Part shown: positions 50,299 through 61,209 of the stretch, one piece after another
Layout: every line of letters starts with the position of its first letter
Position numbering within the stretch: the first letter of the stretch is position 1
DNA from: Panagrolaimus kolymaensis
Lineage: Eukaryota; Nematoda; Chromadorea; Rhabditida; Panagrolaimidae
Assembly (NCBI GenBank): GCA_028622995.1
Contig: JAJQJQ010000071.1
Coordinates: 372,001 to 436,000, forward strand
Direction of reading: 5' to 3'
Length of the DNA: 64,000 nt
The notes under the pieces: model-generated
What the model was told of the DNA's origin: nothing
Database searches by the model: none
Seen by the model: the letters and a program-made list of their open reading frames with translations, nothing else
Translations under genes and position numbers: made by a program

Positions 50299-51389
50299 AT
50301 GTTAAAGTGGATTCTAATTGGAGTTGGAAGTTTTATCATGTGAGTTTCTTATGCTTTCTGTTTGATTAAGCTTTTGCAATTGCTTTTAGTAGTAATCTTG
50401 TTTACTGGTATTGAATCATAAGCTATTATAATGCCTTCGCTTTTTAGAGTTCTTATAATTCTTGCTATAATTGTATGTATACTTCGAGACAAAATATTCA
50501 AGAAACGTCGACCAAAGAAACCATTACCTGACAAAAATAAGAATGGTCAAAGTGTTCAGCAACCAATGGAATCTTATTCAAATGCTAACGAATATCAACC
50601 TCCTCCAGTTATCATCGATTTACCAAAGAAAAAACAAAAACCCAAGGATGTTGCAATCAAAAATGATCCAAGAATTAGCTCGTAAGTTTATCTTGTTGAT
50701 AATCAGCACTTTATAAAATGGAAGATTGTTTTAGGATTCAAACAGCTGTTTTGCCTCCACAAGGATTACGAAGTATACGAAACACGGATGAGCTTTATCG
50801 GTTAGCTCTAACTTCTGAATCAAGTGAAGAAAGAAATGTGTATTTGGATGCGACGATGTATGGTTTTTTTTATCATGTTTCATTTTTACAAATTATCTGT
50901 TTTAGTGAAAGTGCAAATGAAGAAATTCAAGTATGGTCAAAATCAAAGCTATCTAAAGAAAATAATACTGCAACTTTACCAATAATTGCTCGACGGATGA
51001 TCAATGCGAAGAAAGCTGGAGTAAAATTAATAACGACTCATAATCCAACAAAGTTAATTCCTGAACAAATGGATGGTCTTACATATGAACAAATCAACGA
51101 TCTAGCATTAATTGAAATATATCCAAATGTTCGATATTCTCTTTTTGAAAGAGCTGTGTATGTTTAGCTTGCTTTTGTGTTACTTTAACATTTGGTTTTT
51201 AGGGAATTGATTAAAAGAGCTTTTGATGATGCTCCATCTGATGCGCAATTTGATAAAGAAAATCTTGATCCATTGTTGTATCAATATCAACGAGCAATCT
51301 TCGAAATCAATGAAGAACGTCCTGAAGCTGCACTACAAAGAAACAAACTTGTGGATGAAATTTTGTTGTTAAAGAATAAGCCCAAATAA
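50299..51389 (+). CDS. Single-pass membrane-anchored protein of unknown function
   Basis: Best model: exons 50299-50339, 50448-50681, 50735-50857, 50906-51157 and 51203-51389, 837 nt, 278 residues, all in phase. The first exon (MLKWILIGVGSFI) uses a GTGAGT donor and joins the acceptor CTTTTTAG at 50447, making one continuous hydrophobic helix WILIGVGSFIVLIILAIIV. A basic KKRRPKK stop-transfer follows. Alternative: start at 50431 (MPSLFR...), giving 270 residues and also a membrane segment, but this would put the start inside what looks like the acceptor tract. After a Lys/Pro-rich linker the rest is a soluble helical domain of about 190 residues. The orientation suggests a short N-terminal anchor with a cytosolic body. 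I do not recognise the family. An AATAAA-type signal follows at about 51425. Confidence 0.75.
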
Positions 51390-51644
51390 TTATTGTTATG
51401 TATGTATTAAATATTGTGGTTATAAATAAATTTGGTGTTTATGTTTACCTTTAAATGCTTTTCCTTGACGAGTTTTTGTTTTGGATGGGTGCTTCAAATC
51501 TTGGAACATTATCAACTTGGAAATGGACGGATTGCACACCATTGGATTATCTTTCCAATTTTATTTGATAAACAAATAGCATACGATCATAAGAACGAAA
51601 TGACAACAAGAATATCACGCAAAAAATTAACTTGCTAAAAATCG

Positions 51645-51833
51645 ATCCCGAGCTAGCGCAGTGGTTTGTGCATTCGATCTTCAGTCGAAGATCAGCAGTT
51701 CGAATCCCTTCCGATGATGAGAAGAAATTATTGACTTCAGCCTTCTGTTATCATAACCAGGGTTAATTCCCAGGTGTTGGTAATAGAAGTTCGTGATTCA
51801 GCTTCATCATTCTCTGAGGACATTTTTTTTTCA
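51645..51833 (+). mobile_element. tRNA-headed SINE, second family, copy 1
   Basis: Head with A box TAGCGCAGTGGT and B box AGTTCGAATCC flanking a GATCTTC/GAAGATC stem, but no closing acceptor stem. The body contains CTTCTGTTATCATAACCAGG and the unit ends GAGGACATTTTTTTT, a polymerase III-type T run. A diverged copy lies 430 bp downstream in the same direction. Confidence 0.7.
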
Positions 51834-52078
51834 CTTTTTTTAGTTTTAGAGATTCAATGAAAAATATTTTATTGCAAGTAGGATAATTCCATTCAATGCA
51901 AACATTTTTCATAAAGCAAAATAAACAAACAATTAAGACATTTAAAAAGAGAGATTATAAAACAGCAGGAAGCTGAGGCGAAAATAATGAAGGAAAAAAA
52001 TTTCTAATTCTTACAATAAACTACGTCCTTTTTAGCTTCTAACATGTGTAAAGATGGCAAGAAAAGGTTTGTTCAAAA

Positions 52079-52270
52079 TAGCTACCGAAATTGCGCAGTA
52101 GTTAGCGAGTCGATTTTTATTCTAAAATCGGTGTTTCGGTTCTTGTCCGATGAAAAAAAAATTATACTGATCTTTCGCTTTCTGTTATCATTCCTAGGTT
52201 GATTCCAAGGTTTGATAATAAAAAGTTTGTGATGTTGCTAAAAACACACACACATTTGAGGACATCTTTT
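52079..52270 (+). mobile_element. tRNA-headed SINE, second family, diverged copy 2
   Basis: Matches 51645-51833 along its length: head TTGCGCAGTAGTTAGCGAG, a decayed B box (GTTTCGGTTCTTGTCC), body TTTCTGTTATCATTCCTAGG, and end TTGAGGACATCTTTTTT. Carries a short CA run. Clearly older than copy 1. Confidence 0.65.
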
Positions 52271-52578
52271 TTAAATTTAATAGAGAAGAAATTTATAAAC
52301 TTTGAGAGTGTTTCATCGCTTACTTTTTTCCTTTTTCCTTGCTCTATTACAACTTTCATCGTACACGATGTAATCAATTTTTATTTTACTTAAAATTTTA
52401 TTATTATTTATTTTTTGATAACCAAAATCACAGGATTTTTAGGATTATATTCTTTCTATATTTATTTTTTTCTTCTTTATCTAATTTTGTAAAAATCCAT
52501 TTTTTCTTCTTCAAAATCATTTATTGGAAAGTTTTGAAATCTAAGACATAATGCATTTATTATTATAACAATATTTTA

Positions 52579-54140
52579 TTAGGTCACCAAATTAGAGCTA
52601 TTATTAAATGGAGAAACTCTTGATCGTTGCAAATTAATGCAACCAAAAGAAATAAATTTGATTAAACCTATTCGAAATTGAGGGCATAAAATAATAATGA
52701 TTGCAATGTTAGCAAAATGTTGTAAAATATAAAATAAATCTCCATAAGTAAATAAATGTCCCGCTAATACCCATGAAATTTTTTCCGTGCTTGCTCCAAC
52801 CATTCCAATGGAATATAATCCGAACATGCAACACAACAAAATAGAGGAAACGGTGGTTTGAACAATTAATCGACGTTCAATTTGAATATTTTTTTCCGAA
52901 ACTGATTTGGATGCACAAACAGATAAAACCACGGAAAGAATAACCAAAGCGCAAATAACCACGTTTACAATAAAACAACGAATAGCTAAATCTATTTTAA
53001 ATGGAAAACAAATAGGATCACGACTTTGAAGGAGGCAATGCAATTTTCCATATGTTGTGCAATTAATTATTAAAGGAAAAATTGTGATTAAAATGATACT
53101 GTAAAATGTTCGACGCATTGTCCAAATCTGAAAAATAAACAACAAAAATTATTTTTTTAAAGGAGATTTTTGTGTAACAAAAAACTTAAGAAATTGTGCT
53201 ATGCAAATTTTTGATAAATTATGCCAATCTTAATTTTGCTTAGACAATTTAAGTTTTTTTTATTTCTTAATTTTTTCTTCGGCTTTTTATTTTCACAAAA
53301 ATTAAGAGAATCGAGTATTTCTTTGCGATTAAGGTTTTTTGATCGACTAAAATAAATAAAGTTAACATTAAAGAGAAATAAAGGGATTTTTTCCTCCAAT
53401 TAAATTCAATGAACCTATCTATGTATGTATGTATTTGTCATCATTTTGAAAATTATTATTTCCCATATTTAGAAAATTGATTTGATTTAATTTACTAACA
53501 CAAATTAAAAAATTTTTAGCTTTTTTAAACTTTAAAATTAAATTAATATAGAAAAAAAAATATTTTATTAACGGTTTTTGGTGCATCATAATTCGTGCCA
53601 GCCATTTTTGCACTTATTTATAAAATAAAATAAAATTTTTTGTTTTAGAAACTTCTTTAAAATTTATTTAATTATAAAACTTTTTAGCATATAAAATTTA
53701 ATCTTTTTATTGCTTATTTTATTTTAATACAAAAGTTTAGAAAATAAACGAACTTTTGAATGCTTGAATGGAACCCAAATGGCTGTGGCTCGATTAAATG
53801 CTAACACCATATTCCAAAAACAATACCAAAAATCTGAATACCATTCAGCAATTCCAAAAGGAATAGCCAAAAAATTATCTCCATTATTAACTTTTTTTGA
53901 AATCCAAAATGGTGAAAAGCACACGAGATCCACAAAATATCCATAACTTAAAATAATAAAATATGCGGTGCGAAAGTTAGAATTTGTGTTTGTAAATTCT
54001 TTAAATAAAAATAATAAAACTGGTGCTTCCAATAATATTCCACCAGCGTTTGCAAAATCGGTAAGATAAATAAATATATAACCAAAAATATCTTCAATTG
54101 GAATAATTGTGACTGTGGTTGTTGTTGATTCGTTGCTCAT
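52579..54140 (-). CDS. Nematode-type serpentine (chemosensory) G-protein-coupled receptor
   Basis: Two coding exons, 53754-54140 (ATG at 54140) and 52579-53127, 936 nt, 311 residues. Several hydrophobic helices are evident, with an N-glycosylation-like NESTTT at the amino end. At the end of helix 3 the sequence FNRATAIWVPFKHSK-IW matches the NRxTxI..P..y.kiW signature of the nematode Srg superfamily (Srg, Srv, Srx, Srt, Sru). Helix 7 ends in CPQFR, like the NPxFR of these receptors. The IW is supplied by the second exon, supporting the junction, although its donor is the unusual GTTCGT. A TTTTTTTAG acceptor-like site lies about 40 nt before the ATG. Probably a plasma-membrane receptor in sensory neurons (family inference); subfamily not decided. 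Confidence 0.75.
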
Positions 54141-55183
54141 GGTCGCCGCCGCCACCGCAATTTAGTTAGTTGAATATTTCTAAAAAAATGTAAAATAAAA
54201 AAATATTTTCATTTTTAAAAGAATTACTATTGTAATTTTTAAGCACGTTTTAAAATCGGTGAGTTGAAAAGTTTGTTGGTATTAAAAAAATGCTTTAAAA
54301 ATAACAAAGTTTAAAAGGAAAAAATACAAAAAACATTTTAATTATGGCATAATTTTTTTTGTCGCAAAGGGAAATTAGAAGAATCATTAAAGTGGAAAAA
54401 AAGTTTTATCTTTAATCTGTTTTCTTTTTTGTCTTTTAGCTTTGAACTTTTATATTAAAAACTGTTTACAAAAAAAGAAAAAAAGCGTAAGAAAATAATG
54501 AGCATATATTTTTGGAAAATTTTAACGCTCTCTTTTTTCAAAACTAATCAAAAAGTACACATTTTTATGTTTGGATTTTTATGAAATTTAGCTGAAAAAT
54601 AAGTAAAGAAAATTTTTAAATTATCCCGAGATACAAAATTTATTCGAGCATCGAATATCAAAAACTTTGTTACTCTTTTTTTTCATTTTCTGCCATTTTG
54701 TGATTTGCTTTTGGTTACTCTTTTATTAAATAGAAAAAGGAAATTTATTTATATCCAATTTTGACTAATCAAATTTCATAAAAAATTTTATTAGATTACT
54801 TACAATTTTTTTATATAGCTATTAGCTAGAGAAAAACAACATATAAATGGCATCATGCTTTATTAACCAATTTGGTAAGCGCGATTTAATGAAAGCGGAA
54901 AATGGAAACAATAACACTTTTATTAACCCGCAAAAAAATATTTTCTTGTCATTTTTCTTTCCAAAATAATTTTAATTTTTTTTATAAAAGTGTAAACATA
55001 ATTTTGGACAATTTATTTAGAAAAAAATTTTACCATAACGTGACAAATGTGTATTTTTTATTTTTTGGAGTCATTTTTGGTTAATTATTTTCTCGATGAA
55101 CTTAAAATAGCTTTAATTTTATTCGAATTGACTACAGTAGTAGTATTTTTTTTATTAGATTTTTATTTTGGGATAAATACATA
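54141..55183. other. Intergenic spacer, nothing seen
   Basis: AT-rich spacer between the receptor gene and the 3' end of CLN3. It should hold the receptor promoter. Short open frames are low-complexity and unsupported. Confidence 0.5.
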
Positions 55184-57129
55184 TTATAATCTTTTTTGTT
55201 GTTGATGACAAATAAAATTATGCAATGGGATGGCAGTGAAAGCGCTGAAAACAATTCCAAAGGCATCGGAGACACACGCGGCGGATAAACTAAATTCTCG
55301 AATATCTGGTTCAATATCTTTGTGAATTCGATGGAAAGTATTCACGTAAGATAAACCTCCCAATAAACCCTCGAAAAGAATAATTCCAAAAATAATTAAA
55401 ATATGTGGAACAAAAAAATATATTGCATTGAAAATTAAAAATAGTGCATTTCCAAGCTAAAAATTAAATTTATAACATTATTTTTTTCAAGTTTTTAAAA
55501 AGCTGAAACGCACTTGTAAAACCGGAAGCAAATAGATAGCAGTCATGGGTAATTCAAAGAAGCTCACACTGGAGCGAGATAAAAATACTGAAAATTGGTA
55601 TAAAACTTGGAACCATCGATATTGAGATTGTTTGGATAATTGAAAACCATGAGAACAATCAAAATAAATTAATTCCAACTAAAAAAAATTAGAAAGTTTT
55701 TTTGAAACATTTTAAAAATTTTTTACGGTGGACTTACAACTCCTTGATTTATAAGATATTCACCAAAATATACCAAAGCTATCGGTAACATGTATTTCAG
55801 AAGTGGCTAAATATTGAATTTTATAAAAATTATTATTTAAGGAATTTTTTTAAAAGCTAATCTTAAACCCAAAATTATTTTCGTGAAGAGTATCGAATCC
55901 AGTAAAACTTTTTTTTGTAGCAACGATATTTTTGTTAAATTAACTAACCCCAAAAAGTCTAATTTTTTCATTAAAAGTTAAATGTCTTTGTTGGATTCTT
56001 TTTTCTTCTGGAAAATTTTCATCCTCTCCTTCTTTAGTCTCCAAAACATCCGCTCCTGAAATAGCTGAAACCGCCACTGGAGTATGATGATGTTCATTTT
56101 CGATTGCAGGTTGAGTTTCTTCAAGCCCGAGGTTTGTGTTTATAATATAAGTTCTTGGATCAAAAATATTTACTTTGTACACAGAACTTGGAAGGTCCAA
56201 AATTCCCCAAAATGTTCCACCATAAAGAATTGGAACAAAAAGCATAATTAATAATGTGGCTTTTAAAGATAAATTAATAAAATGAGGTTCGGTTAAAACT
56301 GCATAACATAATGATGCAATAATATGAGCTGAACCCGTTCCACTTGAATATGTGGCTACAGTAGTTTTAGGAAAATATGATGTTAACGCAAGACAATTTA
56401 TTACACCTATTCCAGAACCAAGCGCGGCAAATACAACGCCTAAAAAAATTAGGTATTATTTTATTTGATTGCTAATTTAAATAATAATATTAAGTACAAC
56501 AATGAAAACTTTGGGAAATTCTCAAAAGATTTAATCAAGAAAAATTAAAAAAAAATTTTTTGCCATTTTTCTTATTTTTAGAACATCCAAAACTTTAAAA
56601 TTTCATTTCATTTAAAAATTCACGAATCAAAATAATCAGACTCAATTTTTAGAATGTAAGTTCCCAAAAAAGAACAGAATTTGGTGACTCGTTTTCTTCA
56701 TCTCTTACCTGTCAAAGACATAGCAACACTTGAAGAAAAAGCAACAATAATAAAACTTAATATTTGACAAATTAAAACTGTTGCAGTTCGAATACCATAT
56801 GGAATTTTATGCATAAAAAAAGGAAATGTTAATTCCACAATAATCGTTGGTAAAATATCTGCTAGCAAAACAGCCCCGGTGGAAATAGAAGAGCAATGAG
56901 CTTCAGTAATTTTTTCCTAAAAAAAACTTTTAGAAATACTAAATTATAAAAAAAGAAAAAAATTTACATAACAAAAATCAGTTTCATTATTTTTAATTTT
57001 ATGATTTTGTTTTGCCATAATATCTTCTGCACCCGAAAGCATAATCACAAATGCAAAAGCATTACATAAACCAAGAATCCAAAATGCTAATGGATTCCTT
57101 ATTTTTGACCATTTTAAATTTTGGAACAT
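55184..57129 (-). CDS. cln-3: CLN3 (battenin), lysosomal membrane protein
   Basis: Six exons in phase: 56968-57129 (ATG at 57129), 56709-56916, 55949-56439, 55738-55806, 55514-55678 and 55184-55456. They total 1,368 nt, 455 residues, close to the human length. Family signatures are clear: FWILGLCNAFAFVIMLSGAE at the first helix, LLADILPTIIVELTFPFF, the Gly-rich GVVFAALGSGIGVINCLAL, and SSGTGSAHIIASL. A hydrophilic, acidic and Glu-rich loop (about residues 220-270) interrupts the helices, and the C-terminal half has EGLLGGLSYVNTFHRI. CLN3 is a multi-pass protein of late endosomes and lysosomes, linked to pH control, glycerophosphodiester export and neuronal ceroid lipofuscinosis when lost. A TTTTTTTAG site 11 nt before the ATG looks like a trans-splice acceptor. 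Confidence 0.93.
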
Positions 57130-59098
57130 TTTTTGTAACCCTAAAAAAATGAATCCGATTTAATTTTTTATAGTTGGAAAAAGAAGGAAGAAACAAAAAA
57201 TTGATTAAAAAAGGAAGCAAAAACAATAATGTCCATTTTTAGACTACAAGAAAAAAAATTGGCGGCAGCTCATTTTTTTCTGACTTGGGTTTTTTTGTTC
57301 ATTGATTTTTTCTCTCTTTCGACTTCCTTGGTTCAATGAGACGAAAAGAAAAGAAAGGAAGATAACGAGCGGATCAATAAAAAACAATGATTGATTGAAT
57401 GAATAAAGCAACAACAACAAAAAAAGAAGTGTTTTTTTTTAAAAACAAAATTCAAAGCGCCCAATAAACAATATTCATTTTAAAATAGCCACGAGAGGTT
57501 TAAACTAAAATCTTTTTCTTCTTTTTTTTTTGCAGTTTGTAGCGTGATTTCAATATGGTTAATCTTTGTTATTGTCTTCTTCTTTTTTGTTTTGTTAAGA
57601 AGTCTAATCACTTTAAAGATTAAAAAATATAAAAGCCTTAAAATGTATTTTGCAAATAAAAATATTACTAATTTACTTTGTTGTATTGAAAAAAGTTGGA
57701 ACAATTTTGATCAAAAATCTTATAATTCTTTTTGTTTTGACAAGAATGGATTGCAAGGATTTAAATTTTATTGGCATCTTGAAATATCAATATCCATTAA
57801 TCTTCCATGATTTGTTTTTGTATATCTTTTAAAGCTCCACAAATAAACTAATTTTTCAAAAGATTTTTTCTTGGAATGCTCATGGTTAAATTCTTAATAA
57901 AGATATTTGAAACTATTATAATATTATATCGTTTTTTAGAAATCAGTAACAAAAATTTAGAAAAAAAATTAAATTAAAAAATTCCAATAAAAAAGCATAA
58001 AAAATCGGACATAAAATTTTTTGATTCAATACCAAAGTTTCTTTTCCTTGTTTTAGAAGACTTTTTCTTTGCCCATCCTAGTTTTTTGTTTATCGGGTTT
58101 TCTTTTTTTTGTTGACTAACCTTTAGCTAGTCCATTTTTGCGCCGCCTTTCCATAATAATTTTATGGCAAGTAATACACATACATGTGTTGATGACTAAG
58201 TTTTGTGAAACCTTTGATCAAACAAACAACAATCATTTTGAGCGCAAAAAAAGAATGAAAGAAAAAGTAAAAAATTCAAAACACAGCAAAGGCAGCATTG
58301 TTAAAATTGATGGAAATGTGACAAAAAATCGAGCTTACTTTTTTGTGGTTTAATTTTGGAGTTTGAATCTCAAAAAAAAATTTGATATTGTAAATGGCTT
58401 ACACCCACCATCATTTTTTGTAAAAAAGGCATAATTCTTGTCTTTGAAAATATTTAGAAAAAATAGAAAAAATACATTTATTCAAAAAAAGCTTTTTTTC
58501 ACAAAAATTAACAAAATGATGATGAATAAAAATAGCAACAAAAAAAGATACATAGAGTTTTGGCATTCCTTTAAATGCTTTAAAGCTATTATTAAAAGCA
58601 GCTAAAATTGTTATGTAAACAACCCTGAATGAATGGAGACCAGTTAATTTTCAACGATTTTAGAGTTCCATAAAAAAAGATGTAGTGTGTAACGCTAATG
58701 GAAGATTGGTTTAATAAAAGTTAAACGGAAAACAAAATCTTTATATCTATCATTCACTCATATTCCTAACCTTTTAGATGGCGATAAAAGTCAATCATTA
58801 ATCGATGAACGAATACATGGACAAGCGTGGGCGTTTATGCATGAATGTAAATCCAATATTTAATATTATTTAAGAAAAAAATCAGTGCTTTAATAAAATC
58901 ATAATCTTTCGAGAAAAATAAGCTTTATAAAAGATCCAGTAAACACATGTGTAAAATAAACAAGATTTATTATTCTTACGTAACAACAAAACAAAACAAG
59001 GAAAAACATGTACATATTACATACAATATTAATAATGTAATATCAACATACAAAATACGATAATAGTTATACAAGCAAACAAAAAAAAAGATGAAAGC
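57130..59098. other. 2 kb intergenic region, no gene accepted
   Basis: Lies between the CLN3 start and the RFC3 stop, both on the minus strand. AT-rich. A hydrophobic plus-strand frame at 57544-57810 has no ATG at its head and no homology I recognise. Confidence 0.5.
57141..57142 (-). promoter_or_regulatory. Likely trans-splice acceptor of CLN3
   Basis: Minus-strand TTTTTTTAG, 11 nt before the ATG at 57129. Confidence 0.5.
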
Positions 59099-60484
59099 TT
59101 AATGACGACCCATAGTTTGATGATTCTTATAAACGGCCATAAAAGTTGCGACGAAAGCATCCAAATGATAGATATCCTTTGAGCCCAATACAGATGTATG
59201 TTCAAAATGTGCAGCAGCTTCAATAATTTTTCTTCGGATTTCAGCATGACAATAAGGGAGCAAAGCATCAAGAAGCTCTTCAAAGATTACAGAAGTTGGG
59301 ATACATCGAGTGAGCAGATCATACAAACGTTGACGAGTTTTGACAAGTCTGAAAATGAAAGGGAATACAAAGTTAGAAAACAAGGATATAAGAAAAAATT
59401 ACCCATCAGAGGAACAATTTTTAACAATGATAGCAGCAGTATCAATAATATATCGTTGCCAATCAGGTTCAATAACTTTATGTGCATCAAGTCTTTTTCC
59501 ACTAAAAAATACATCGCCATTAATCAAACTTTGTGAAAGAAAATAACATACTATTGCGCAGAAGCACTTTCTAATAAAAGCATCGCACGACGAAGATTAC
59601 CATTTGAACGTTCAGCAATTGAATCCAAGAAACGATCAGAAACGTCAACATTTTCACCATCAGCTGCAACACGAAGACAAGTTTTCAACTAAAATAATTA
59701 ACAGACATATAACTTATTAAACAAGAAAAAGACAAACATACTTCATCATTATTAGGAGCGCTAACCCGAACAACCATACATCGAGATCGAAGAGGTTCAA
59801 TAACTTTGCTAACAGAATTACAGCACATGATGATTTTGCATGTTCCAGCATACCTTTCCATAGTTCGACGAAGTGCATGTTGTGCATCCTTGGTAAGAGT
59901 ATCAGCTTCCATTAGAATTACGACTAAAAAAGAAAGTATTAGTAAGATGAGTAAGAGATAAAGTATGTTGTAAACATGCAAATCAAGTTAGCGTGGATAA
60001 TATTTTAACCAAAAAGCAACCAAATTTTATATATTCATTACCTTTGAATGGTTTTTGAGCAGCTGAGTCAATTTGTTGCGCTTGTGCCATCTGTTTGATA
60101 AGTTCTTGGACAATAATACGATCATGAATTCCAACATCACTAAAAATCAACAAAGAGACTAATAAAAGCAATAAAGAAAATGTAAACCAACCTTGGAATA
60201 ACTTCAATATGATACAAACTTGATAAAACCATTAATTCCAACTTTCGTCCAGAAGCAGATTCAAAGGATCTGTATTCCATTTTCATGTTCTCAGCTCCAT
60301 TGCCATATAGCTTCTTAAGAATACACCGAATTCTTGTACTTTTTCCAGCTCCATCAGGACCATAAAAGAGCAAATGTGGAAAGTTTCCAGCTTCAACCAA
60401 TTCACTCAAATTTTGAGTTAATTCTTGATGATAGTTGAGTGCAGATAATTGCGTTGGACGATATTTATCCACCCATAAAGCCAT
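59099..60484 (-). CDS. rfc-3: Replication factor C subunit 3 (clamp loader)
   Basis: Six exons in phase: 60192-60484 (ATG at 60484), 60042-60139, 59742-59923, 59552-59688, 59403-59501 and 59099-59348. They total 1,059 nt, 352 residues, the usual length of RFC3. AAA+ features in order: an N-terminal WVDKYRP box, Walker A GPDGAGKST, a Walker B region LMEADTLTKDAQHALRRTME, sensor-1 CNS, the SRC motif (RSRCMVVRV) with the arginine finger, sensor-2 NLRRAMLLLE, and the helical collar domain. The protein acts in the RFC complex that loads PCNA onto primed DNA in the nucleus. A TTTTTTTATAG site 12 nt upstream of the ATG looks like a trans-splice acceptor. Intergenic distances are too long for a standard operon with RNase H1. 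Confidence 0.95.
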
Positions 60485-61209
60485 AATTGATTATTGCTAT
60501 AAAAAAAGATGTTGAAAGGTTTCAAAGATGGAAATTGAATAAATGTTTGAAAGTGAAAAAGTTTTTGTTTGTTTTGAACCTCAAAGATTCGCGCAAATTT
60601 TTTGTTTATGTCAGTAAGCTACAGCTGAATTTGCGCATTAAGAAAATTATTTAAAGGCGGGGCTTTGAATAATTTTTTACTAACACATTTAGAAATTTTT
60701 CTTCGAATATTTTTTATATGTAATAATAAATTTTGATAAACTCTAAAAGATAAATTTATCTTTTTACTTTTTGCGTTCGTATTAACGAAAATTAAGCTTG
60801 AAAGTGCGCTAATAATTTTATGATTGTTTTTTTTTTAATATTTTGCAAATAACACAATTTTGCTCAATCGCCTTGCCGACGACTATGTTAGTTAATGGCT
60901 AACAGTATTCATAAACTAGTGGCTTTATTGCTTCTATATAACCCTTTTTCAAAACTTGATGATAAGCTTTTGAATGAGCATTAACAAGGTTAATCGACAA
61001 AGAAAAAGTGATGATGTAACAAAAATGTCTCTTGATAAAAGCTTTTCAAACTCAAATATTTCTCTAATGTTTAAACAAAACAAGCAAAAATCAAAAACAA
61101 ACATTTATTACAAAGACAAAACTCGAGACAGACAATATTATATTATAACAAAACAAAAAGTCAAAGAACAAAAGTAACAAAAAAGTAAAAATACAAATTT
61201 TTTCTTGAT
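60485..61209. other. Intergenic spacer between RNase H1 and RFC3
   Basis: Contains the RFC3 promoter region and the RNase H1 3' flank. A plus-strand frame of 67 codons (60974-61177) starts with ATG and is polar and Lys-rich, but nothing else supports it. Confidence 0.4.
60497..60498 (-). promoter_or_regulatory. Likely trans-splice acceptor of RFC3
   Basis: Minus-strand TTTTTTTATAG, 12 nt before the ATG at 60484. Confidence 0.5.

Noticed and set aside
51650..51720. tRNA gene on the plus strand
   Set aside because: No acceptor stem, and the sequence continues into a repeated SINE body.
57544..57810. Hydrophobic 88-codon plus-strand frame between CLN3 and RFC3
   Set aside because: It starts at GTG with no ATG until well inside, has AT-driven composition and no recognisable motif.
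60974..61177. 67-codon plus-strand frame starting with ATG
   Set aside because: Polar Lys/Asn/Ser composition expected of A-rich sequence, antisense to the RNase H1 3' flank, no splice or homology support.
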